From Frigoribacterium sp. Leaf263 (GTDB taxonomy: Bacteria; Actinomycetota; Actinomycetes; Actinomycetales; Microbacteriaceae): a stretch of DNA of 64,000 bases. Positions 54,450 to 61,920 of the stretch are shown here, in pieces; within the stretch, counting starts at the first letter, position 1; every line of letters starts with the position of its first letter. Both the position numbers and the translations under genes were made by a program. Where the stretch lies: positions 596,370 through 660,369 of the forward strand of contig NZ_LMMO01000001.1 in the NCBI RefSeq assembly GCF_001422285.1. The letters are read 5' to 3'. The notes under the pieces were generated by a model, which was not told where the DNA came from, searched no databases, and saw only the letters and a list, made by a program, of their open reading frames with translations.

Positions 54450-56543
54450 ATGCCTCCTTACGACAAGACGCCCTCGCGCGCCAGCAGCACCGGCGGAGCC
54501 CGCGGCAACGGCTCCAAGAGCCCCAAGCACCGCGGCCACCGCGCCGAAGAAGCCGGCGCCCCCGAGCGCAAGCAGCGCTGGAACTCCGACTCGCGCGCCG
54601 AACGCCGCGGCGACGCCCCGCGCGCCGGCGCCGGCCGCCCCAACTGGGAGCCCCGCGAGAAGACCGGCAACAGCCGCTTCGCCCCCCGCGACCACGACGC
54701 CCGCAACGGCGAGCGCGGCCGTGACGGCGGACGCGACGCCGCCCGCGGCTGGGGTCGCGACGGCGGCAAGGAAGCTGCTCGCGCCGGCCGCGACGGCCGT
54801 CCGTCGCGCGGCTACGACCGCACCGACCGCCCGGCCCGCGACGACCGCGATCGCGCGCCTCGTTCGTACGACCGCGACGACCGTCCGCCCCGCGGCGACG
54901 ACCGCGCCCCCCGTTCGTACGACCGCCCGACGCGCACCGACCGTCCGGCACGCGACGACCGCGCGCCTCGGTCGTACGGCCGCGACGACCGTCCGGCCCG
55001 TGGCGACGACCGCGCCCCCCGTTCGTACGACCGCCCGACGCGGAGCGACCGTCCGGCTCGTGACGACCGCGATCGCGCACCGCGCTCGTTCGACCGCGAC
55101 GATCGCGCCCCGCGCTCGTACGGCCGCGACGACCGCACCGATCGCGCCCCGCGCTCGTACGACCGCAACGACCGCGCCGACCGCCCGGCCCGCACCGATC
55201 GCGCCCCGCGCTCGTTCGACCGCGCCGATCGCGACTCGCGCACCGAGCGTCCGAGCGACTTCTACCCGAAGCGCGCCGGCGCCGGCTACTCGCCCGAAGA
55301 CGACGTCAAGCTCGAGAAGCTCAAGGCCGAGGTCGTCACGGCGGCCGACGTCGAGGGCGTCAGCTTCGGCGACCTGGGTCTCGGCGACAACATCGAGCGT
55401 CAGCTCGCCTCGATGGGTGCCGAGGCGCCCTTCGCGATCCAGGCGGCGACGATCCCCGACGTGCTGAAGGGCCGCGACGTGCTCGGCCGCGGCCGCACGG
55501 GCTCGGGCAAGACCATCGCGTTCGGCGCCCCGCTCGTCGAGAAGCTCATGGAGAACAACGGCGCCAAGGGCCGCAAGCCGGGTCGCAAGCCCCGCGCGCT
55601 GATCCTCGCCCCGACGCGTGAGCTCGCCATGCAGATCGACCGCACCGTGCAGCCCATCGCCCGCTCGGTCGGCCTCTTCACCACGCAGGTCTACGGCGGC
55701 GTGCCCCAGGCTCGCCAGGTCGGTGCGATCAACCGCGGCGTCGACATCATCATCGGCACCCCCGGCCGCATCGAGGACCTCATCGACCAGGGTCGACTCG
55801 ACCTCAGCGAGGTCGTCATCACGGTGCTCGACGAGGCCGACCACATGTGCGACCTCGGGTTCCTCGAGCCCGTGCAGCGCATCATCCGCGAGACCGCTCC
55901 GGTCAAGCGCGACGGCTCGCGCGCCCAGAAGCTCCTCTTCAGCGCCACCCTCGACAAGGGCGTCGCGAAGCTCGTCGACGAGTTCCTCGTGAACCCGGCC
56001 GTCCACGAGGTCGCCGGCGAGGACCAGGCCAGCGCGACCATCGACCACCGCGTCCTCGTCATCGAGCAGCGCGACAAGACGGCCGTCATCGAGCAGCTCG
56101 CCTCGGGCGAGGGCAAGACCCTCGTCTTCGCCCGCACCCGCGCATTCGCCGAGCAGCTGGCCGATCAGCTCGAAGACGCGGGCATCCGGTCGACGAGCCT
56201 GCACGGCGACCTGAACCAGGCCCGCCGCACCCGCAACCTGCAGATGCTCACGAGCGGTCGCGTCAACGTGCTGGTCGCGACCGACGTCGCCGCCCGTGGG
56301 ATCCACGTCGACGACATCACCCTCGTCGTGCAGGCCGACATGCCCGACGAGTACAAGACCTACATGCACCGCTCGGGTCGCACCGGTCGTGCGGGCAAGC
56401 AGGGCACCGTCGTGACGCTGATCACGCGCCCCCGTCGCCGCCGCATGGAGGAGCTGCTCGACCGCGCCGAGATCGAGGCCGAGATGATCGAGACGCGCCC
56501 CGGCGACCGTCTGATCGACCAGCTCGCCGCCGCCAAGGCGTAG
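54450..56543 (+). CDS. DEAD-box RNA helicase with a repetitive, disordered N-terminal region
   Basis: A 697-aa ATP-dependent RNA helicase. The first 280 residues are disordered and rich in Arg, Asp, Gly and Pro; eight copies of RAPRS(Y/F) followed by DR or GR lie at about 130-265. The two-RecA core follows: Q-motif MGAEAPFAIQ, motif I GRGRTGSGKT, Ia PTRELA, motif II LDEADHM, motif III LFSATLD, motif VI HRSGRTGRAGK. Unlike CsdA/DeaD types it has almost no C-terminal extension. Likely roles are ribosome assembly and RNA turnover; the repeats could drive condensate formation. Confidence 0.92.
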   Translation: MPPYDKTPSRASSTGGARGNGSKSPKHRGHRAEEAGAPERKQRWNSDSRAERRGDAPRAGAGRPNWEPREKTGNSRFAPRDHDARNGERGRDGGRDAARGWGRDGGKEAARAGRDGRPSRGYDRTDRPARDDRDRAPRSYDRDDRPPRGDDRAPRSYDRPTRTDRPARDDRAPRSYGRDDRPARGDDRAPRSYDRPTRSDRPARDDRDRAPRSFDRDDRAPRSYGRDDRTDRAPRSYDRNDRADRPARTDRAPRSFDRADRDSRTERPSDFYPKRAGAGYSPEDDVKLEKLKAEVVTAADVEGVSFGDLGLGDNIERQLASMGAEAPFAIQAATIPDVLKGRDVLGRGRTGSGKTIAFGAPLVEKLMENNGAKGRKPGRKPRALILAPTRELAMQIDRTVQPIARSVGLFTTQVYGGVPQARQVGAINRGVDIIIGTPGRIEDLIDQGRLDLSEVVITVLDEADHMCDLGFLEPVQRIIRETAPVKRDGSRAQKLLFSATLDKGVAKLVDEFLVNPAVHEVAGEDQASATIDHRVLVIEQRDKTAVIEQLASGEGKTLVFARTRAFAEQLADQLEDAGIRSTSLHGDLNQARRTRNLQMLTSGRVNVLVATDVAARGIHVDDITLVVQADMPDEYKTYMHRSGRTGRAGKQGTVVTLITRPRRRRMEELLDRAEIEAEMIETRPGDRLIDQLAAAKA

Positions 56544-56553
56544 GCGGAGCACA

Positions 56554-56598
56554 GGAGCCGAGGAGGCGCGGGTCAGGTACCCGCACCTCCTCGGCTTC
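56554..56598 (+). terminator. Terminator of the helicase gene, made of two opposed dispersed repeats
   Basis: A stem of about 20 bp: the left arm at 56554-56573 contains GCCGAGGAGGCGCGGGT and the right arm at 56579-56598 contains ACCCGCACCTCCTCGGC, with one mismatch and one G-T pair and a very short loop. The right arm carries a mutated repeat (GCACCTCC). It may act in both directions. Confidence 0.75.
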
Positions 56599-56722
56599 TG
56601 CGTTCCCCAGGCCGGTACGGCGGGTTCCCGTCATGCGCGGCGGGTCGGCGCCGACCCGCCGACGACGACGGGCACCCGCCGCAGCACCCCGAACCGCGGT
56701 CAGCGACCGTCCGGACGCTCGG

Positions 56723-57229
56723 TCAGCGGCGGTCGAGCAGGCCGCGCACGTACGACGCCTGGCCGATGTGCTGGCTGCAGTCGCCGAGGATGCTGACGAG
56801 GCGGGCGCCTGCGGTGACCGGCGGCTCCCACTGCTCGTCGACCACGTCGGCGTACGACGCGGGGTCGAGGTCGTCGAGGTAGCCGCGGGTCCGCAGCGTC
56901 ACGGCCTCGAGGTAGCCGATCAGCAGGTCGGCCTCGACCCGGACCTCGCCGGCCTCGGCGGCGCTCTGCCCGTAGCCCATCTCGCCGGGCGCGAAGGGCA
57001 GCGCGAACGTCTCGGCCCAGCCGTCGGCCGTCCAGACCTGCTCGCTCGCGGCGAGATCGGCGATCTGGACGTCCTGCCCGCGGGCCGTGTGCCAGACCAG
57101 CCAGGCGATCGTGTTCGCCTCGGGATCGGGTCGCCAGGCCAGGTCGTCGACCGTCAGACCGGAGACGGCGTCGCGGGCGATGGCGGGGAGGCGGTCGAAG
57201 GCCTCGATGAGAACGTCGGACGGAGTCAT
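56723..57229 (-). CDS. DinB/DUF664-family metalloprotein (mycothiol-transferase-like)
   Basis: A 168-aa four-helix DinB-fold protein. Likely metal ligands are the histidine in WLVWHTARGQD and the histidine in LGDCSQHIGQASYVRG, with a third near GYLEAV. Actinobacterial members act as mycothiol- or bacillithiol-dependent transferases in detoxification; the substrate here is unknown. The start is leaderless: TAGCCT lies exactly six bases before the ATG at 57229. Confidence 0.82.
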   Translation of the reverse strand: MTPSDVLIEAFDRLPAIARDAVSGLTVDDLAWRPDPEANTIAWLVWHTARGQDVQIADLAASEQVWTADGWAETFALPFAPGEMGYGQSAAEAGEVRVEADLLIGYLEAVTLRTRGYLDDLDPASYADVVDEQWEPPVTAGARLVSILGDCSQHIGQASYVRGLLDRR

Positions 57230-57288
57230 CGACCCAGGCTACGAGGAACGACGCGGCGGCGTCCGGGGGACGGCGCCGGGCTGTGGGC

Positions 57289-57792
57289 TCAGAGCACCTC
57301 GTCGAGCCCGCTCCCGGCGCGGACCCGCAGGGAGTCGGCGAGCGAGTGCAGGGCGATGGCGAAGAACTCGAGGTAGTGGGGGTCGACCGCCTCGCGGAAC
57401 GCCGCGCGGTACACCGCCGCCACGTCGGCGATGGCCTTCTCGCCTCGCGGGGCGAGCTCGAGCACGGTGCTGCGCCGGTCGGTGGGGTGGTCGGACCGGC
57501 GGACGTACCCGGCGGCGTCGAGACGATCGATCAGGCTCGTGGTGGCACCCGTCGACAGGTCGATGTGCTCGGTCACCATCTTGGGCGTGACGTCGGCGGC
57601 ACCGGCCAGGAACACGAGGGCGCGGATGTCGGTGACGCCGAGACCGAGCTGCGAGGCGACGATCTTGATCACCGCCGTGTTGCTCTGCTCGAGTCGTCCG
57701 AAGGCGATGATCGCCGCCGTCACGTCGACCTCGCCGTGCGGGTCGAGGGGCGGAGCCGCACCGCGGGCGGGCTGGGGCGAGACATCGGTCAT
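57289..57792 (-). CDS. MarR-family transcriptional regulator
   Basis: A 167-aa winged-helix regulator. The recognition region is VTPKMVTEHIDLSTGATTSLIDRL followed by the wing YVRRSDHPTDRRSTVLELAPRG, with a typical R-x-D-R-R motif. ATG at 57792 is chosen; an upstream TTG at 57849 would add 19 residues. Dyads at 57861-57928 upstream are likely operators. Target genes may be itself and the secreted-protein operon starting at 58048. Confidence 0.82.
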   Translation of the reverse strand: MTDVSPQPARGAAPPLDPHGEVDVTAAIIAFGRLEQSNTAVIKIVASQLGLGVTDIRALVFLAGAADVTPKMVTEHIDLSTGATTSLIDRLDAAGYVRRSDHPTDRRSTVLELAPRGEKAIADVAAVYRAAFREAVDPHYLEFFAIALHSLADSLRVRAGSGLDEVL

Positions 57793-57860
57793 CGGGGGAG
57801 GCTGCTCCTCGCAGTACGTCGCGGCATGCGCCACTCGTTCATTCAACAAGCATCTCGGTC

Positions 57861-57928
57861 ATCAAGATACCCCCCTCACTGGGGACTTCTCTCCGCTTGC
57901 GAGCGATTCGATACGCAAGTATCTTGAT
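57861..57928. promoter_or_regulatory. Candidate MarR operators
   Basis: ATCAAGATAC (57861-57870) and GTATCTTGAT (57919-57928) are perfect 10-bp inverted copies 48 nt apart. The right copy also forms a tight dyad, GATAC-GCAA-GTATC (57910-57923). This is the only AT-rich stretch nearby and lies between the marR-like gene and the divergent surface-protein gene. Confidence 0.5.
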
Positions 57929-57945
57929 TGTCGTACCACTTGGGA

Positions 57946-57992
57946 AACGAACAACTCGGGTAACGAACTACTCGGATTGCGAATCACTCGAC
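57946..57992. repeat. Three 16-bp iterons before the SipW-type protein gene
   Basis: AACGAACAACTCGGG (57946), AACGAACTACTCGGA (57962) and TGCGAATCACTCGAC (57978) recur with an exact 16-bp period, sharing CGAA and ACTCG. They sit 55-100 nt before the ATG at 58048, in the promoter zone. Confidence 0.65.
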
Positions 57993-58047
57993 ACCGAGTA
58001 CCCCACCCCCGTCTTGATCAGCCCCCGCTAACCACTTGGAGCACACC

Positions 58048-58647
58048 ATGTCCCGTCCCACCCCCCGCATGACCCGCCTCGCCGCCTGGATCGCCATCCC
58101 CGCCGCCCTCGTCGCCAGCGGCGTCGTCGTCTCGCAGGCCTCGTACTCGGCCTTCTCGTCGACCACGGTCAACCCCACGAGCAACTGGACGGCCGGCAGC
58201 GTCGCCCTCACCGACGACGACAACAACACCGCGCTCTTCACGGCCGCCAACCTCAAGCCGGGCTCGACGGGCACCAACTGCATCGCCGTCACCTCGACCG
58301 GGTCGCTCGCCTCCACCGTCAAGCTCTACGGCACCAACGCCACCACCACGAAGGACCTCGCGTCGAACATCACGCTGAGCGTCGTCCAGGGCACGGGCGG
58401 CGGCTTCGGCACCTGCTCCGGCTTCACCGCCCTCGGCCAGGGTGCGTCGCTCTACTCGGGTTCGCTCGCCGCCTTCGGCACCTCCTCGACCAACTTCGCC
58501 ACCGGCGTCGGCACCTGGGCCCCCACCGGCACCGCGTCCGAGACCCGCACCTACCAGGTCACCTACACGGTCAGCCCTTCGGCCCCCAACACCACGCAGG
58601 GCGGCACCGCGGCCCTCGGCCTCACGTGGGAGGCCCAGAACAGCTGA
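58048..58647 (+). CDS. Secreted protein with SipW-type signal peptide (CalY/TasA-like)
   Basis: A 199-aa exported protein. After MSRPTPRMTRLAAW a hydrophobic core (IAIPAALVASGVVVSQA) leads to SYSAFSSTTVNPTSNWTAG, the pattern of SipW-dependent signal peptides with YSAF just after cleavage. The mature part is Thr-Ser-Gly-rich with two cysteines and a beta-sandwich-like repeat pattern, as in camelysin/TasA fibre proteins. GGAG lies 7 nt before the ATG. A dedicated signal peptidase follows, so this is probably its substrate and a surface or matrix component. Confidence 0.78.
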   Translation: MSRPTPRMTRLAAWIAIPAALVASGVVVSQASYSAFSSTTVNPTSNWTAGSVALTDDDNNTALFTAANLKPGSTGTNCIAVTSTGSLASTVKLYGTNATTTKDLASNITLSVVQGTGGGFGTCSGFTALGQGASLYSGSLAAFGTSSTNFATGVGTWAPTGTASETRTYQVTYTVSPSAPNTTQGGTAALGLTWEAQNS

Positions 58648-59055
58648 TCTCCGGGCTGACCCGCAGCCCTCTCGACTCCCGCCGCCGGACGCCCTGCCCC
58701 CTCCCGGCCGGCGGCGGGAACCGATCCGACACCCCGAACCAGTCGGATCGACACACCGGTCACGGCGGCCCGAACCGCCGAGACCACCCCTTCCGCGGCG
58801 GCCCGAACCGCCGCAGGAGAACCGCACCACCCGCACGGCGGCCCGAACCGCCGTGCTGCATCACCCGCACGGCGGCCCGAACCGCCGTGCTGCATCACCC
58901 GCACGGCGGCCCGAACCGCCGTGCTGCATCACCCGCACGGCGGCCCGAACCGCCTTGCTGCACCACCACCGGGAACGACCCGCTCCAGCACCACCGCTAC
59001 CCGCACCGCTCCACCCGCACCACCGCAACCCGAACCGACACCGAAGAGGCGCCCC
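58648..59055. other. Intergenic region with hairpin array
   Basis: 408 bp between the secreted-protein gene and the signal-peptidase fusion. It contains no credible gene. Its middle is the six-hairpin array (58761-58957); GAAGAGG near 59042 is the ribosome site of the next gene. Confidence 0.6.
58761..58957 (+). repeat. Array of six hairpin repeats (34-bp period)
   Basis: The 16-nt core GGCGGCCCGAACCGCC occurs at 58764, 58797, 58837, 58871, 58905 and 58939. Copies 3-5 extend to a perfect 8-bp stem CACGGCGG/CCGCCGTG with loop CCCGAA; copy 6 has one mismatch. Copies 3-6 repeat exactly every 34 bp with identical linkers (CTGCATCACCCG). The first two copies are spaced 33 and 40 bp and have different linkers. 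Confidence 0.92.
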
Positions 59056-60594
59056 GTGACCACGATCGACCTGAAGCTGCAGCCCTCGCCGGCGACAGCG
59101 TCGATCACGGTCCCGCGGGGCGCCTCTCGCTCGTCGGGCCCCTGGGTCCGCCTCCTGCTGGCGACGCTCGCCCGCACCGTGCTCGGCACGCTGCTCGGTC
59201 TGCTGCTCTGGTCGGCGGGTCCCGCCCTCATCGGCTGGACCCCCACCACGGTCATGACCGGCAGCATGGAGCCCCGCATCAGCCCCGGCGACATCATCGT
59301 CGCGAAGCCCGTCGCCGAGTCGTCGATCCACAAGGGCCAGGTGCTGCTGTTCGACGATCCCGACCACGCCGACCACCTGCGTCTGCACCGCTACCTCGAC
59401 AACGGCACCGGCACCTCCATCGTCACGAAGGGCGACGCCAACCCCGAGGCCGACTCCACCCCGATCGAGCGCAGCGCGGTCGTGGGCGTCGGGTTCCTCC
59501 GCGTGCCCTACCTCGGCATGCCGTTCGTCTGGGCGGCCGGCCACCAGTACGGCCACCTGATCGTCACGGGCAGCGTCCTCCTGCTGCTGCTCGGGGCGTC
59601 GCGTCTCGACCGCGACCTGCTCCGTGAGGCCAAGGAGGCGCGGGTCGGCTCGATCCGCACCACCGGGCTCCGGTCGGTCGCCTCCGGCATCGCGACCCGC
59701 GCCTCCTCGGCGGGCACCCGCCGTGCCCTCCGCCGTCGCGAGCGTCGTCTCGCCCGGCTCCGCGCCTCCGCCGGCGTGCTCGGCCTGATGGTCGTCGCCT
59801 CGGGTCTCGCCTTCACGCTCGTCGTGGGCGGCGGCGCCGGCGCCGCCTACTCGGCTCCGGTGGCGAACCCCGGCTCGAACTACAACGCCGACGCCAACTA
59901 CGACTGCCTCAAAGAGACGTACAGCAACGAGACCTCGTTCGGGTTCCCGTACAACGAGCTCTCGGGCACGACCACGACCGACGGCAGCAGCTTCGCCCGC
60001 GTCGGCACGCTGACCTCGGGCGCCTCGTTCGTCAGCGGGTCGTGCGCCGTGAACGACAGCCCGTCGCTGCAGCTCGACGGCTCGACCGGGCAGGTCACGA
60101 CCGCCGTCAACCTCACCGGCCAGGCGTCGTTCACCATCGAGACCTGGTTCAAGACGACCACGGCCCGCGGAGGCGCGCTCGCCTCGTTCACGACCACGCC
60201 GACCGGCACCACGACCGCCAACGCCGACCGCGCCCTCTTCATGACGAACGCCGGCCGCCTCGCCTTCGGCGTCCGCCCCACCACGTCGTCGGTGAAGACG
60301 CTCACCACGACCGGTGCGTACAACGACGGCGCCTGGCACCACGTCGTCGCCACCCTGTCGAGCACCGCCGGCACCGTCGTCTACGTCGACGGCAAGTCGG
60401 TCATCACCGACTCGACGTCGCGCACCGCCCAGTCCGCGACCGGCTACTGGCGCATCGGCTACGGCCCGCTCGCCGGCTTCACCGGCACCCCGACCAGCAA
60501 CTTCCTCGCCGGCCAGGTCGACAACAGCACCATCTACAACAACACGGCCCAGACCGCCACCGCCGTGCAGGCGCGCTTCACCGCCGGTCACTGA
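59056..60594 (+). CDS. Signal peptidase I (SipW/ER type) fused to a LamG-like lectin domain
   Basis: A 512-aa two-part membrane protein. Residues 30-180 are a type I signal peptidase of the Ser-His (S26B) kind: GSMEPRISPGD with Ser70, LHRYLD with His111 and TKGDAN with Asp127, between membrane segments near 33-57 and 165-180. A basic cytoplasmic linker (about 185-238) holds three dispersed repeats. A third hydrophobic segment (239-262) ends AGAAYSAPV, which mimics a SipW-type cleavage site. The rest (about 270-512) is an extracellular LamG/concanavalin-like jelly roll (LQLDGSTGQV, SFTIETWFKT, DGAWHHVVATL, VDGKSV). The protein may process its own lectin domain. GTG at 59056 has GAAGAGG upstream. 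Confidence 0.85.
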   Translation: MTTIDLKLQPSPATASITVPRGASRSSGPWVRLLLATLARTVLGTLLGLLLWSAGPALIGWTPTTVMTGSMEPRISPGDIIVAKPVAESSIHKGQVLLFDDPDHADHLRLHRYLDNGTGTSIVTKGDANPEADSTPIERSAVVGVGFLRVPYLGMPFVWAAGHQYGHLIVTGSVLLLLLGASRLDRDLLREAKEARVGSIRTTGLRSVASGIATRASSAGTRRALRRRERRLARLRASAGVLGLMVVASGLAFTLVVGGGAGAAYSAPVANPGSNYNADANYDCLKETYSNETSFGFPYNELSGTTTTDGSSFARVGTLTSGASFVSGSCAVNDSPSLQLDGSTGQVTTAVNLTGQASFTIETWFKTTTARGGALASFTTTPTGTTTANADRALFMTNAGRLAFGVRPTTSSVKTLTTTGAYNDGAWHHVVATLSSTAGTVVYVDGKSVITDSTSRTAQSATGYWRIGYGPLAGFTGTPTSNFLAGQVDNSTIYNNTAQTATAVQARFTAGH

Positions 60595-60630
60595 CACCGC
60601 CTCGGCGGGTCCGCGGGGGCGATCCGCGCC

Positions 60631-60688
60631 TCCTCGAGTCGCGCCTCCCTGGTCGGCGCGTCCTCGAGCCGCTCCTCCCCGGTCGGCG
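60631..60688. repeat. Two 30-bp direct repeats in the gap before corA
   Basis: 60631-60658 and 60661-60688 match at 25 of 28 positions, both starting TCCTCGAG and ending GGTCGGCG. The first unit includes a dispersed-repeat core (60641-60648), and a full CCGCGCCTCC lies just before it at 60624-60633. Confidence 0.75.
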
Positions 60689-60735
60689 ACGCGGTGGCGT
60701 CCGCAGGCCCCCGACGGTCCTGCGAGACTCGACCC

Positions 60736-61719
60736 ATGCCCCTTCAGATCAACGACGTCTACGTCGACGGCCGCCTGCACGTGTCGCCCGAGACCCTCGA
60801 CGACACCTATGCGGCCCTCGCCGACACGGGCGGCACGGCCTGGGTGGTGCTCGCCGAGCCCGACGCCGACGAGCTGGCCTCGCTCGCCCGCCAGTTCGAT
60901 CTGCACGAGCTCGCCGTCGAGGACGCCGGGTCGGGCCACCAGCGCGCCAAGCTCGAGCGGTACGGAGCGACGCTCTTCGTGGTCGTGCGACCGGCCGTGT
61001 ACCTCGACGACGAGGAGACGGTCGCGTTCGGCGAGATCCACGGGTTCGTCGGCGAGAACTTCTTCGTCGGCATCAATCACGTCGCGCACATCGACGCGCG
61101 GCACGTCAGTCGGGGCGTGGCCCGGCTCCGCTCGAAGCCGGACCTGCTCGGCGCCGGGCCGCAGGCCATGCTCTGGGCCCTGCTCGACGCGGTCGTCGAC
61201 GCGTACAAGCCGGTGATCGACGGGCTCGAGAACGACATCGACGAGATCGAGCAGCAGCTGTTCGCCGGCGAGCCCGGCGTCTCGCGGCGCATCTACGAGC
61301 TGTTCGGCGAGGTCGCCGACTTCCAGAAGGCGTCGCGCCCGCTCATCGCGATGCTGGACGGCCTGCTGCGCGGCAGCGAGAAGTACCGGGTCGGCACCGA
61401 GCTCGAGCGCCGCCTCCGCGACGTGCAGGACCACGTCATCCGCGTCGTCGACCGGGCCGACACGTTCCGCGCCGTGCTGCAGAACGCCCTGGCGCTGAAC
61501 GCGACGCTCGTCGCGCAGGACAGCAACGAGGTGACGAAGCGCATCTCGGCCTGGGCCGCCATCCTGTTCGCTCCGACCCTGGTCGGCGCCGTCTACGGCA
61601 TGAACTTCGACGTGATGCCCGAGCTGCACTGGGCGTGGGGGTACCCGTTCGCGCTGGGGCTGATGGTCGCGATCGCCGGCGGGCTGTTCGGCGCGTTCCG
61701 CTGGAAGCGCTGGCTGTAG
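60736..61719 (+). CDS. corA: CorA-family magnesium/cobalt transporter
   Basis: A 327-aa divalent-cation channel of pentamers. The signature YGMNFDVMPELHW sits between the two C-terminal membrane helices (ISAWAAILFAPTLVGAVYGM and PFALGLMVAIAGGLFGAF in outline). The long cytoplasmic funnel has the coiled helices around YKPVIDGLENDIDEIEQQLF. ATG at 60736 is preceded by no Shine-Dalgarno, so the start may be leaderless although the -10 (GAGACT) is weak. Confidence 0.93.
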   Translation: MPLQINDVYVDGRLHVSPETLDDTYAALADTGGTAWVVLAEPDADELASLARQFDLHELAVEDAGSGHQRAKLERYGATLFVVVRPAVYLDDEETVAFGEIHGFVGENFFVGINHVAHIDARHVSRGVARLRSKPDLLGAGPQAMLWALLDAVVDAYKPVIDGLENDIDEIEQQLFAGEPGVSRRIYELFGEVADFQKASRPLIAMLDGLLRGSEKYRVGTELERRLRDVQDHVIRVVDRADTFRAVLQNALALNATLVAQDSNEVTKRISAWAAILFAPTLVGAVYGMNFDVMPELHWAWGYPFALGLMVAIAGGLFGAFRWKRWL

Positions 61720-61807
61720 GCGGGCCCGACGCGCTGCCGCGCGTCACTCGACGGCGCCCGCCAGCGCCAGCACCCGCTTCGACTCCGCTCGCCGCCCATC
61801 CGCTGGG

Positions 61808-61865
61808 TCGAGTGGTCAGAAGATGCTCTCCAGGTGGAGAAAGAGTGCATCTTCTGACCACTCGA
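61808..61865. repeat. Perfect 19-bp inverted repeat with nested inner hairpin
   Basis: TCGAGTGGTCAGAAGATGC (61808-61826) is matched exactly by GCATCTTCTGACCACTCGA (61847-61865). The 20-nt loop contains a second stem, TCTCC-AGGT-GGAGA (61827-61840). It lies between the convergent ends of corA and the acyltransferase gene, has no U-tract and is richer in A/T than its surroundings. Confidence 0.9.
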
Positions 61866-61920
61866 GGTCAGGTCAGGCGAGCCCAGGCGACACGACGCGA
61901 GGCGGGGTCGAGCGGGGCGG

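Noticed and set aside
54337-55467. Threonine/Arginine-rich overlapping frame in the helicase repeats
   Set aside because: It is a frame-shifted reading of the RAPRSY repeat DNA with no start signal and no known family.
58761-58957. Possible CRISPR array
   Set aside because: The linkers between repeats are identical rather than unique, the core is only 16 nt, and no cas gene is near. It is a tandem hairpin repeat.
58861-61629. Long minus-strand open frame opposite the signal peptidase and corA
   Set aside because: It is an antisense shadow of two strongly supported genes, with Arg/Gly/Val-rich translation typical of high-GC non-coding frames and no recognisable domain.
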